Below, piece by piece: positions 22,640 to 33,689 of a stretch of DNA of 64,000 bases. The DNA comes from Agaricus subrufescens (taxonomy: Eukaryota > Basidiomycota > Agaricomycetes > Agaricales > Agaricaceae). A program made the translations under genes and the position numbers. Each line of letters starts with the position of its first letter. The stretch's first letter is position 1. The stretch is taken from contig CM057057.1 in the NCBI GenBank assembly GCA_029945375.1, positions 2,046,001 through 2,110,000 of the forward strand, written 5' to 3'. The notes under the pieces were generated by a model. That model did not search any database. It had not been told where the DNA came from and worked only from the letters and a program-made list of their open reading frames with translations.

Positions 22640-24230
22640 ACTGATGGCATCAATAATTTGTTTTATTCTCTCAGTATTCTCTCGCCACCTCGACGAGGCG
22701 AGGATCAAGCTCGTTCCCTCCAGATGTAACCTTATATCTCAAGAGAGCTGCATTAATTGTGCTGTAGCAACCTAGGTCATGCTACCAGGATACGTAGGGA
22801 CCAGTCCAGATGTTCCGCCATCGCCAGGCAAACCACCCTCTACCAACCCCGTCCCTTAACTTGCCACAAAAATGGAAGCAGTTACCTTTCCATAACCAGC
22901 GATCATCATCTACAACCAAACGACGGCGTAGAAGTAGGAAAAAGGTGCGCAATCCCAAGTCCGATGAATCCCTATCTCAAAAGAACGTTATAGTCGAGTC
23001 TGATGACAATGAGAATGGACAGCATGTCCGTTCCTACAAATCTATAGAGAAATCCGACATCCAAGTTCTTTGTAGTCCCCCATCATTGTTACTCAAGGAC
23101 AAGTATCTGGTGTGGTCGCCGTTGTATGATCCGTCATAAAAGAATTACCTATCACTGTAGAAGGTTTGGGTAGAGTCTTCTGGGCCTTTGGTGTCTATGA
23201 GTTGTATGGACGGTAGGATTACTCAATCTTATCGTTTTCCGACTGTCCAGCCTCCGCATGGTACTCTATTTGGTGCCATGTCATGGCTTGATCTGATCAT
23301 GTCTTCTCAAGTCCAAAAGCCCGCTCGTGATCATGTTCTGTCCGCTATATCGTCTACATGGCACCAGTGACTGTCAACATTCTCCAAATCCCCATTGTAA
23401 AATTTCTACTGTCTACATCAGGCGTCATTTATCTCGTGAAAGGGCTTCTTCTGAAATGCGACAAATCGACAACTGCACGCACATTCCCCTATACCCTACT
23501 CACTCATTCCACATGAGCCGCATATATAGATTGTGACCAGTATGGGTCAAGCGGAGTTTACGCCTTGTGGGATGGTTGCACTGAGTATAACCTCGAATCC
23601 CATTCTTAAATCAGCATACACACACCTTACTCATGCTTTATCGGCTCTACTATACCAGAGGGATCTCCGGCCGCATGTCTGGAGGATATCAAGAGTTTGT
23701 TCAAACTTACAAGTGCGTTCGCTGGCGATGACGGTCTGCCTCTCGACGGCGTCGGTTTCTCTCAGCGAGTTTAATGTAATCTTACATGTCCCAACGCCTA
23801 TCCCACCTCCTCCTCTTCTCGCAAATGTTCGAACCAACCTCTACACAGCTGCTGAGGAAGTGGTGGTGGAAATTGAGGATAAAGGCTGCACAGGTAAGGA
23901 GACATGGCCACGTTCAACGCGACTCGACTGTTCCGACCTTACTACGCTTAGGGGTTCTCAACGGAGTGATCGTGCAGTTATTCTTCACGAGCCTATCCGG
24001 ACGATTCAATCGCTGAGAATGTCGCCAGATATCACAAGGAAATTCCACTTACATCTCTTCAAGATCATTGATCAATCAAAACTTCAGGCACGACGCAGAC
24101 CTGCGTCTTATTTTGACCTTTCCATTGGCAGACTTGAGTATTATTGTCATTATCAACATGGAGCGGTAGACAACCGAATCGGTTTCGTCAATTGTTCGTA
24201 TGGGCAAGCGATCATGAAGTAGTGGATTTC
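22640..24230 (+). pseudogene. GRC3 pseudogene (duplicate of 16790-20240)
   Basis: Follows the intact GRC3 locus from its 5' flank (ATGCCATCAATTATTT-like sequence) through the basic/acidic N-terminus (22810-23139; ESDDNENGQ, compare ESDDDDDGQ). P-loop-area fragments (about 23400-23560, keeping GQAEFTPCGMVAL) and the C-terminal IPPP..LLANVRT segment (about 23765-23835) also remain. Large internal deletions, stops and frameshifts remove the P-loop itself, so no kinase can be made. It continues past the gene into the cassette spacer (matches to 19996-20240 at about 24055-24230). Confidence 0.85.
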
Positions 24231-24610
24231 ATCAATGCTACTCCACCTTGGCATCTACGATGTTACTGATTCCCATGGAAAGAGATTTTTCCGTTTTGTC
24301 TACTAAGTCAAACGTCTTGGCGGTTTTGGTCATTTCCAAATTGCTAGGTTTTGAAGCTATAGTGTGATCACTGTTTACATATGTTCGATGTCTGAATACT
24401 GTATCTGTGAACTTCTCAAGCCCCCGTAGTCCTGCCGTAAGTTGATGCAGATGCGGTCCAAATCAGCTATTGAGACACACCATCTAACAAAGGTGATGGG
24501 TAACTATAGGTTCTATCCTTCTGATACTATTTCATCAGATACGACAAGAAGAGAGCATATTTTTGAAATTAAAGTACCTCAGAAGATAACTTACGTTCCC
24601 CTTAACTTGC

Positions 24611-24617
24611 TATAAAT
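24611..24617 (+). promoter_or_regulatory. TATA box of truncated DUF6533 copy 2
   Basis: TATAAAT in the same context (TATAAATGCA..CCCCAGAG) as in copies 1 and 3, 49 bp upstream of the ATG at 24660. Confidence 0.5.
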
Positions 24618-24659
24618 GCACTTCCCCAGAGCAACTACTTGCACGGGAAATCTGCTGTT

Positions 24660-25436
24660 ATGACAGACCCTGCTATAACTCCCTCAATGGCTGAGGAAAC
24701 TGTGAAACTAATTCAAGCATCTAAGGCTTTTTCTGTACGTCTCGTTCCAGGCCTCTCTCTTATGGTCCTTTTTCAATGCCACTAACGAGGCTGGTCTTGT
24801 AGTATGCTAGCAGTAAGCCCTCATTTACTCCCCAAAGTTAGAGGCATACCTGACTTTCGTTCAAACATTAGCAGCTGGCTTGACAATTATAGTCTGTACA
24901 TGGGACGATCTAGCGGCTTATTTAAACTCACGTTAGCCATTCAACCAGTGTTTCGACTGGCTCCTAAACCTTGGCTCCGAAATCAATCTGGCCTGGAACG
25001 CTGAAGGGATGACAATGAAAGTAGTGTATCTATTTGTACGGTATGTGCCCATTGCTTACAGTATTGCAGTTCCATTTTGTAAGTCTTACCCGGTATATTG
25101 AACGTTTGAAAGTGTTGTGATACTCCATTTTAGATACCATCGGCAGGTATACTGCTTCGGAATGCAAAGTTTCGTACAATTTTATCGGAAGTACGCCACC
25201 ATATGTGTCAATCGTTAATGTTGTCTAACTCTGACCAGCATTGTACTTGATCGTTCAGCTCTGCGCTGATTGTGAGTGTCGGATCTTCATACCAGATGTA
25301 CCTCGTGTGTCCTCATAGGCAATATTAGTGGTCCTAACAATTCGAACGTGGGCAGTCTGGGCAAAAGGAAAGTATATAACATATCTCTTATTTGGACCCT
25401 ATACCATGACAGTACTCTTGGCTGTTGGGTTATATT
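24660..25436 (+). pseudogene. DUF6533 copy 2, truncated after exon 7
   Basis: Starts ATG ACA GAC CCT and follows the copy 1 exon plan through the DUF6533 motif (CFDWLLNLGSEINLAW), the Cys-containing loop and LVLTIRTWAVWAKGKY. In the middle of exon 7, at about 25437, the sequence switches to spacer DNA homologous to 24232 onward (CAATGCTATTCCAC), so the last seven exons are missing. The break has the form of an unequal crossover that repeated a unit of about 1.2 kb. From about 25134 to the break it is nearly identical to copy 3, introns included. Confidence 0.85.
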
Positions 25437-25838
25437 CAATGCTATTCCACTTCAGCACCTACAATGTTACCGATTCCCATGGGAAGAAAATTTCATCTAC
25501 TGAGTCAAGCGTCTCGGCGGTTTTTGTCATTTCCAAATTGCGGGTTTTGAAACTATTGTCTGGTCACTGTTTATATATGTTCAAAATCTGAATACTGTAA
25601 CTTTGAACTTCTCAAGGTCCCGTGGTGCTGCTGTGTTGTAAGTTGATGTAAGAAGCTGATGCAAATGCGGTACAAATCAGCTACCGACACTCATCACGTA
25701 CTAAAAGGTGATGGGTTATCATAGGCTTCATCCTTCTGATGCTGTTTCATCAGATACGCCCAGAGCAGGGGGGCTCATTTTTTCGGAAATCAAAGAACCT
25801 CAGATGGTAGTTCACACCGGCCGTTCCTCCTATTTCAC

Positions 25839-25845
25839 TATAAAT
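25839..25845 (+). promoter_or_regulatory. TATA box of DUF6533 gene 3
   Basis: CTATAAATGCAATTCCCCAG, 44-50 bp upstream of the ATG at 25889, conserved with copies 1 and 2. Confidence 0.55.
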
Positions 25846-25888
25846 GCAATTCCCCAGAGTGACTAACTTGTACAAGAACCCTACCAGT

Positions 25889-27509
25889 ATGACAGGCCCT
25901 GCTACGACCCCCTCGATAGCTGAAGATGTTGTGAGACTAGTTCAAGCATCCGAGGCTTTTGATGTACGTCGCATTCCAGGCTTCTCTCCTATGGTCCTTT
26001 TTCAATGCCACTGATGAGGCTGGTCTTGTAGTATGCTAACAGTAAGCCCGCAGTCGCCCCCCCAAGTTAGAGGCATACCTGACTTACATTCAAATATTAG
26101 TGGCTGGCTTAACAATTATAGTCTGTATATCGAACTATCTAGCGGCTTATTCAAACTCACATCAACCATTCCACCAGTGTTTCGATTGGCTCCTGAACCT
26201 TGGCTCCGAAATCAATCTGGTCTGGAACGCCAGAGGAATAACAATGAAAGTGGTGTATCTACTTACACGGTATGTGCCCATTGCTTATAGTATCGCAGCT
26301 CTATTTTGTAAGTCTTACCTGGTTTGTTGAGCATCTGAGAGTGTTCTGATACTCCATTTTAGATACCATCGGCAGGTATACTGCTTCGGAATGCAAAGTT
26401 TCGTACAATTTTATCGGAAGTATGCCACCATATGTGTCAATCGTTAATGTTGTCTAACTCTGACCAGCATTGTACTTGATCGTTCAGCTCTGCGCTGATT
26501 GTGAGTGTCGGATCTTCATACCAGATGTACCTCGTGTGTCCTCATAGGCAATATTAGTGGTCCTAACAATTCGAACGTGGGCAGTCTGGGCAAAAGGAAA
26601 GTATATAACATATGTCTTATTTGGACTCTATACCATGACAGTACTCTTGGCTGTTGGGTTATATGCAGCATCCCTACTATATACGCACAGTAAGTCTCAT
26701 TTAGAATACGTATTTTGTACAGGAATCTCTCAACCTCTCTTCTTTTAGACTTTACCTTTCCTAAGCCCGTGTATGGATGCTACCCGAAATTTGATAGCGC
26801 ATATCTACCTGCTGCACTTGTAGTTCATACTATCTTCAGTACAGGTAAGTCAGTTGGGACCTGCAAATTCTTGGAACAGTTCTTAATCATGATGACAGTG
26901 ATACTTATCTTAATGCTGATTCGGGGGGTGTCACTCTGTGAGTACAATCAAGACTGCTAAAATAAGCAATTATTGATGTGTTTCAAACAGACTGGTGGGG
27001 AAAGAGTTCTGCTCTCTTCCAAGCGATCTATAGTGATGGTCGGTACCTTGTCGCTCAGGGTTCTCACCATGCTTACATTACTACACAAAGGAATAAGCTT
27101 CTATATATACAGCGCGGGTAAATCAATAACTGTTATCTGTGTCATAAAGTAATCATAACGCTCACCTTCCCGACTCTCCTGATCTCACAGCTCTCTCCAT
27201 TGCGAATGTTACCTTGTTGTTTGGCAAGGTATGTAGGTCTTATGACATATTTTTGCCTCACCCTGAGATACATCTATTTGTAGAGCAAGGACAGCATATT
27301 GCTCATATTGTAAGTGCAAGGCAGTGTAAATCATTCCTGATACTAAGTTTCGTTCCTGAAGGCTTGTAGGATCGATCAATCCTGTTCTGGCTTGCAGAGT
27401 AGTATTACACATAAGAAGAAAATATGCCGAGCTGAAAGATAACATGTTACCTGCGAACAAAGGTGGTCGTATGGGTACTACATATGGTCAGAGGAGTGTC
27501 ATAGAATGA
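25889..27509 (+). CDS. DUF6533-type multi-pass membrane protein, copy 3, intact
   Basis: Same 14-exon plan as copy 1, all junctions GT/AG. Exon 1 begins MTGPATTPSIAEDVVRL. Exon 2 is the 10 nt TATGCTAACA, exon 3 the 20 nt TGGCTGGCTTAACAATTATA. Exon 4 carries CFDWLLNLGSEINLVW and TRYVPIAYSI; exon 7 LVLTIRTWAVWAKGKYITY; exon 8 the VYGCYPKFDSAYLPAALVV segment. The YSDG motif is split from FYIYSA by the short intron starting in GGTCG, and the last exon gives NPVLACRVVLHIRRKYAEL and a stop at 27507-27509. Function unknown; plasma or internal membrane location is inferred from hydrophobicity. Exons 5-7 and their introns are almost identical to copy 2. Confidence 0.8.
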
Positions 27510-28186
27510 GCGTAACGGTTGTGAGTCTTCATACAGTATGGAAATTTGACCAGAAATAACTGAGATCTCAATTTGGTGAAGTGTCGAGTCATACGAGAAC
27601 AACGTGGTTGATCAACAGTCGCAAGGCGTAAGAGGCTGGGATAGCTCTTCTAAATATTTCAGTCGCTTAAAGTTTCTGTAAAAGTCGTCATAGTGTTTCA
27701 AAAGCAAAGATCAGAGCCCTGTATTTGTCAAGAAGTAGCTTCATGATCTTGTTCGAGCCCGCCCAAACCTTACTGGCCTCACCGGTAGTGCTCATAGTTC
27801 CACGGATGGGGCCTATATAATGAATTTGCCTATATTGATTGAGATAATGTAATTCCTCAATTCAAAGGATCAGCCACCGAGACCGCATCAAGAGTAAATA
27901 CATAAGAGAAACCAACTCCATACTATAACTCATTCATATATATAAGTTTTGAGATATAACTAGATAGTTATAAAAAAGTATAGGTACCGAATAGTCACAA
28001 GAAAAATTAAAACATATTAAGCCAAAAATACGAATATGCAAGTGAGGGAGGGAGAGCAAGCCAACGTGGGCATTGTTTTTATTTTTCGCAACTCATTCAC
28101 AATTAATTTAATCGTTAGAAGCCACACAAACATCTACCCACAGAACCTGGTCATAACACTATAGAATCTGTGTTCTCCCCCTCCCC
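27510..28186. other. Intergenic, nothing recognised
   Basis: AT-rich downstream flank shared between DUF6533 gene 3 and the convergent dioxygenase-like gene. No ORF of note. Confidence 0.5.
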
Positions 28187-29839
28187 TTACTCTTCCTCCT
28201 CGTCCTCACTTTGCTTTTCCCCCTCGAACTCATTGTTGAATATCGCAATGACACAAAGTTGGTGGTAGTGAAAGCCCAGGCTTGGTTCATTGCCATACGC
28301 AAGAGATATTGATTTATCCAAGTACTCCTCACTTGGTTCCGTAACCCATTCAACCTTCAGGGACGGAATTTCTTTACCGCCATAAACCCAACCGTTATAC
28401 CATCTTGAGGTGCGCCTCATCGCATTGGCGTCCCAATTTTTCCTTTGCTTATCCCAGACCAACCACGCATGACCCTCACCCGTAATTTTTTCGAATGAAC
28501 CCTCACATTCTCCGTAATCTTGATCTTCATGTACAATATTATTGGATAGCAGCCGGAATGGACAAATCGTATCTTCCTCATCTTCACGATATAAAAGAAA
28601 GAAACCATGCGTGATATTCAAAGCTACGAGTATCTTGACCAAAATTGCATCGTTACCCTTTAGAAGAATAGAACTTGGCTCTAGGATCGCAGATTGGAAT
28701 GGGTAAGCGTGTTCAAGGCCAAATCCGAGGACCCTATGTTTTCGTCGTAGATCGGGGTTTTCTTTGATTTTCCTCAACTCAGCTTGGAATGGATGTTCCA
28801 ATTCGTGGTTGTACTGGGTTGTCGGTGCGCCTTTGGTAGCATCAAAGTAAAGATTGTAAGTTATCGTCACACGGTGTCCTGATGTTACTTCAGATACTTC
28901 ATGTTCGACATCACTGAAAAATGCGACGTATGCAATGGACGTGGTAGTCACACCCTTGAGCAAGGCGCAGCCGTCAAATGTAAATCCGCAGCCACGGTGT
29001 CTGAGTATGAGCTCTCCTCCAGTGTGGTCAAAAGGCAGAAGGACAACAAGGGAGCCAAACATGTTGGCGTCATGAGGAGTGTCTTGATGAGCCCTAAAGA
29101 AGGAGCCTTGCCCTTGTTGAACATGGTTAGCGAGTACAAGGAGAGCAGTAAGGAATCAGAGTACCGTAGACATTGAGCTTGTAGACCTCGAACCGAATGC
29201 CTTTGTCGAGGGAGTTCCATGGAAAGAGACCAGAGGCAAGTTTATTTCCGAAATCAGCACAGTCGGAGGGGTTGAAGAGGAATGCAAATCTTCCAACATC
29301 TAATTTTCCTGCCTTGCGGTAAGCCTCGTCAAGGACGTCTCGGTCGTTCAGTCCAAAAGTAGCAGGCTGACAAGCGTTACTGAGATCTTCCACATGTTCC
29401 TTGTTAATAGAGCTCAATTTCACAGACCTATGCACGCTTGTCAATTTCGGAATGCAATGTTTCTAGAGGCTGTCCCTTACCCCGGTGTTCCATCTTCCCT
29501 CTCATAGAAAAGTGTTTTTGCTGATTCTGGTAGAGTGATTACACCGGAAGTCCAAGGTTCATGGAGAAAATCCTTGTTGGAAAGGGAGTCCCTTAGAGAC
29601 TCGATAGTGGTATCACTAGTGGTCATAAGTTGGCGGGAGGAATCGTAAGGCGACCATTCCCTGGCAATGTATGTAGACCGTGGAGTTCCGCCAATCACAT
29701 CACAACCTCCCTGAGCTTCATGACTCAGCTTGAGGCATTCTGCTATCGAGATGACGTCACCGTTCACTGAACTTGAGGGATGGTCAGCCCCGCTCACTTT
29801 CAACGCACAATGTCCATCTTGTTCCATTTTCACGCCCAA
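28187..29839 (-). CDS. 2OG-Fe(II) dioxygenase (prolyl 4-hydroxylase-like) protein, 515 aa
   Basis: Three exons: 29839-29481, 29427-29165, 29112-28187; introns of 53 and 52 bp with GT/AG borders. Exon 2 carries the agaricomycete-type [29 protein letters not shown] block. The iron-binding HxD is in [18 protein letters not shown] at the exon 3 start, the distal His in [14 protein letters not shown] and the 2-oxoglutarate Arg in [12 protein letters not shown]. All cofactor residues expected of the double-stranded beta helix are therefore present. The C-terminal half has no recognised domain and ends in an acidic run (EDEEEE). Substrate unknown. It lies convergent with DUF6533 gene 3; a broken fragment of the same gene follows DUF6533 gene 4 at 32095-32320. 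The start ATG is the first in the open frame. Confidence 0.75.
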
Positions 29840-29857
29840 CCCAAACCCGGATGTTGA

Positions 29858-29907
29858 TCATCCATCCATCCATCCATCCATCCATCCATCCATCCATCCA
29901 TCCATCC
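29858..29907. repeat. (CATC)n microsatellite, about 12 copies
   Basis: Uninterrupted CATC/TCCA tetranucleotide run between the 5' end of the dioxygenase-like gene and the GRC3 fragment. Long homopeptide-like ORFs across it ([16 protein letters not shown]) are repeat artefacts. Confidence 0.95.
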
Positions 29908-30180
29908 CTCCCTACGAGATTGATGTTGAAGTGGTATTTGATCAAATCTTTCTGAAGGAGAAGCTGATGTTGAGAGAGGTCGTGTACCATGTTTGAAATG
30001 CGGCAGAGTGCCTGAAGGTGCAGGTGAGGTAGACCAAAGGGAACTTTTGGAGAAGACAGACCCAGAAATCACCGGCGTTATTTTCGAGTTCGTTGCTGTT
30101 TTCACTGATCAAGAAGAAAACTGGGATTTTGTGTGGGAAATATCTCTAATTGTGAGTAAGGCTTTGAAAAATTGCATATT
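29905..30180 (+). pseudogene. Third GRC3 fragment (C-terminal scraps)
   Basis: CCCTCCCTACGAGATTGATG-type sequence matches GRC3 near 18738-18775 ([15 protein letters not shown]). It then jumps to the GRC3 3' end (IERGRVPYLQWGRVPEG, stop region and 3' UTR GGGAAATATAGATTATCGTGAGT at about 19140-19340). A large internal deletion separates the two pieces. It lies upstream of DUF6533 gene 4, the same relative order as at the other two GRC3 loci. Confidence 0.85.
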
Positions 30181-30502
30181 CAGAATCGACCTCATCAACT
30201 GAGGGACCACCAATTCATCATAATCAAGAACTTTTGCGACGTTACTGTGATTCAAATGGAGTGTTATCACCGATCCTGCACTTGGCTGTAGCACTACTGC
30301 TATCTTGACTTATACGGTGCTAATAATTCTGATGGAATAGACAGATGGTACGCTTCCTGCATCATTTCATCATATTTCATTAAACATCACTGAGTGTGTG
30401 ATCAGCCATTTATATTGAACAGCCATTATACATAGCTCTCATTCCTCTTGTCCTGTTGCAACTGCAATCTCACGGAGTATCTCTGCGCACTAGAAATCCA
30501 TT

Positions 30503-32016
30503 ATGGCAAATACTGCCGCAACCTCACCAATAATTCAACTTGCACAGGGAACTCAGACAGCCAGGAACATAACCGTACGTCTCGGCCCACAACTACCCCT
30601 ACGTTCGTTTAAAATGCAACTTCCTGGGTATATTTGGTAGTGTACTGAACGTAGGTCGCATTACATCGCAAGTTAGATGCATGGTTCACCATTATGTCTG
30701 ATCAATAGTCGCTGGCCTCACAATTATAGTAAGTACTCTCAACCAACTGGCAAAACCAATGAAGGCTATTATTCTACCAGTACCTGGAATGGCTAATGAA
30801 TTTGGGTTCCGAAGTCAACCTCATATGGAACGCCAAAGGAGTAGTCATGAAATTGCTCTATTTGCTTACACGCTATCTGCCCATTGTGTACAGCATCCCG
30901 TTCTTGATTTGTAAGTTCATTTGCGCAACAAGTACCTGAGAGGGCATTACACCGTTTCAGATCACCTTGGGGATCGTACTGCCTCGGAATGTACTGCTTT
31001 ATACAAAGCTAATGGAAGTACGCCACTGTGTTAGTCACTGGTATATGTATGGTCTAACATTCATTAGCATTGTTCCTGATCGCTGTCCTCACTGCCAAAC
31101 GTGAGCATAAGACCTTATATCGTATATCTTAGTTTGTCCTGATAGCTGTCACAAATAACAGTGGTCTTAATAATTCGAACATGGGCTGTCTGGGCCAAAG
31201 GAAAGTATATGGCATTTTTTTTATCTGGAGCGTATACCATCACGTTATGCTTGTCGTTTTCATTATTTGCCACGTCCATAAAGTTCACGCAAAGTGAGTC
31301 TGTTCCGTATAAGTGTTTCAAACGGACAAATACATCGTCTCTTTTAGATCCTGGGTCACTTTTATTAGGATGTTACCCGATATATGAAAGTTTGTTCCTA
31401 CCCGCTGTATTCGTAGTTCACATAGCTTTTGATACGGGTAAGCCTCTCATGTGTTCTGAACCCCTTTAAACGTTGCTCACCATGATTGTAGCCATCCTTG
31501 CTTTAATGATTGTTCGGGGAGTAACGGATTGTGAGTACAATATGAATTATCAACACCAAGATAAACAGTCATTTTGTTCAGACTGGTGGGGGAAGAAATC
31601 AGATCTGTTTCAAATAATCTATAGCGACGGTCAGTATCTTGTAGCGGGGTTTTTTGATGTTATGCTTACATAGCTTCATAAAGGGATAAGCTTTTATGTG
31701 TATAATACCGGTAAAGCAGTTCTAGTGATCTCTTTCATACTTACAAACGATTCTCCAATCTCACAGTTGCTTCTGTTGCAAATGGTGCATTGCTCTTCAG
31801 TGAGGTAAGAGTGTATAATAATACGTCTATATCTCAGTGCTAATGTACATCTCATCGCAGAGTAAATATAGCCTGATGCTGTTACTGTATGTGTGGCCGT
31901 GCAGAAAATTACTCAGACTAACGTTCACTGGAAGGCTTCATGGGGGCATTGAGTCGGTTTTGGCCTGTCGAGTAATATTACACATACGAACCAAGTATGA
32001 TCAGCTAGAGATGTAA
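30503..32016 (+). CDS. DUF6533-type multi-pass membrane protein, copy 4, intact
   Basis: Same 14-exon plan as copies 1 and 3. It starts MANTAATSPIIQLAQGTQTA at 30503; exon 4 reads YLEWLMNLGSEVNLIWNAKG and TRYLPIVYSIPFLI; exon 7 begins LVLIIRTWAVWAKGKY after a short intron ending AACAG. The apparent in-frame TAG at 31671-31673 falls inside the intron that splits YSDG from HFYVYNT, so the frame is open. The last exon encodes ESVLACRVILHIRTKYDQLEM and a stop at 32014-32016. It is the most diverged of the four copies. Function unknown. Confidence 0.78.
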
Positions 32017-32094
32017 GCATCATCAAAAGTGATCGTTCTTAGAACGCCACCGGCTAACATTGTCGCTATTCCAGAACGCATGACACCCACCCGT

Positions 32095-32330
32095 CACAGT
32101 GTCCATAATCTTGAACTTCATAGATAACATGGTCGGACACTAGTGGGAACGGATAAGTCGTATTTTTCTCGTTATTATGATATAAAGAAAGAAACGTTGT
32201 GTGATATTCAAAGTGTTCCGTCAATCACATCACAGCCTAGCTGGTCTTAAGTCAATCATCAGTTTGAGGCCTAGACCACCGTTGTGATAACGTCACTAAA
32301 GGACGGCTAACCTCGCTCGATTTTACCCCT
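32095..32330 (-). pseudogene. Fragment of the dioxygenase-like gene
   Basis: About 32105-32210 matches the part of the dioxygenase gene at 28515-28625, and 32212-32330 matches 29682-29790, with the intervening 1.06 kb deleted. Orientation and position after DUF6533 gene 4 mirror the intact gene after DUF6533 gene 3, so it is a relic of the same cassette duplication. Confidence 0.8.
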
Positions 32331-32468
32331 ACTTACTATCAACGAGGTCGATGGCAAAGTTAGGTATGGCAGAAAACAAGCCATGACGGGCCCAAAAAGG
32401 TTTATCCACACCAAAAATTGACATTAACAAGAATACATTGACACGAGTACACCCATTTCCTACCATCA

Positions 32469-33684
32469 TCATTTCTGTTTCGAAGAATCCTGACCTTGAT
32501 CCTTCTGCTCCTGCATACTCATTTCTATAGCACGTGCAATAGCTGTTTCTTCATCCTCCTCGTCCTCTTCATCGTCTTCATCGTCATCAAATTCATCGTC
32601 CTCCATTTCGACATCTTTCTCCTCGGACATGGCCAAAGCTTTTCGTAGTTCCTCATCCTCATCCTCTTCTCCTGTCGAAGGTTGTGCTTTGGATTCGGTT
32701 GGATTCGGTTGTGATGTTGATGTTGCTGCTTCTGCTGCTTCTCGTGCTTGCGCCTCCCGCATCGACATACGAAGGGCCTTCGTATCATATCATCAGCACT
32801 TGACGTCAACTTAAAAAGAATAACTACGCGGCTTACCATAGCTAATTCCGGATCCACATTAGGATCAACGCCAAACTCGAACTCATTTGCGGTACTCGAA
32901 CTTGGAGCGGGTCCATCCCGTGGCATAAATTCGTCAGGTATACCGGCCCCCCTGTCAGCTGCTAATATCGCTGATATTGCTATTTGTTCAGACAACAATC
33001 TTGAGCTCGGAGGAATCGCCACAAGGTGACTATCCCGAAAATGATAAACTTAGTAAACACCAAAGACATGAAAGGGAAATGTCACGTACGAATTATCACT
33101 GCTATTCGCACTTTCCACAAACGTCCGAAGCACAGTCTTCCCGTCTTCTCCGGCTTCCTCGATCCCATCACCGAAACATATAACATCGATGGCGACGTTG
33201 TTCTTTTTGAGTTTCTTCGCTAGCCTGACCATAGCTTTCTCATCTGCTGCCTGACCATCTAGAGGCGATGCAACAAAGACGATAATGCGCTGACGCAAAT
33301 TCTTGTTTTCTCGGTGCTTCAGTGCAAGCTGTGCCACCGCAATAGCAGTAGGAATATCAATCTCTCCGCCGATCTTTGAAGTCGCTACATGCAGGCCTTG
33401 CAAGATGTGACCAATGTCTTTGGTATGTGTTACGAGGACTTCTGGACTATAAATTCCTTTTAGATCATACTGCATATAAACTAAAATAAACAACAAAGAA
33501 GAGAAACTAACCCTTTGCCTGCCATAGTCATGAGACCGACAGTATTTTCTGGGTTTGAATCGATCTTTGTCTGGAAGACAGTTGTGACGGCATCGGATTG
33601 CGCGTGGAATCTTGTTGGCTGATAGTCACCATTTCGCATGTACTCTGAGTTGTCTATAATCATCATCGTTGCTTCGAGCGGCAT
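32469..33684 (-). CDS. RPN10: 26S proteasome regulatory subunit Rpn10 (PSMD4), 343 aa
   Basis: Four exons: 33684-33512, 33446-33090, 33029-32837, 32777-32469, all GT/AG. The start [21 protein letters not shown] is the conserved Rpn10 N-terminus; an upstream in-frame ATG at 33750 is rejected. The VWA domain (residues 1-190; [24 protein letters not shown]) docks on the proteasome. Two ubiquitin-interacting motifs follow: [12 protein letters not shown] and [15 protein letters not shown], separated by an acidic D/E tract. Rpn10 is a ubiquitin receptor of the 19S particle; having two UIMs is more like animals than yeast, which has one. The C-terminus is lysine-ended (SSKQK). Confidence 0.95.
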
Positions 33685-33689
33685 GCTGG

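Noticed and set aside
29773..30105. ORFs rich in HPSI or MDGW repeats
   Set aside because: They translate the (CATC)n microsatellite.
31671..31673. In-frame TAG that would make DUF6533 copy 4 a pseudogene
   Set aside because: It lies inside a GT/AG intron found at the same place in copies 1 and 3, where reading through also breaks the frame.
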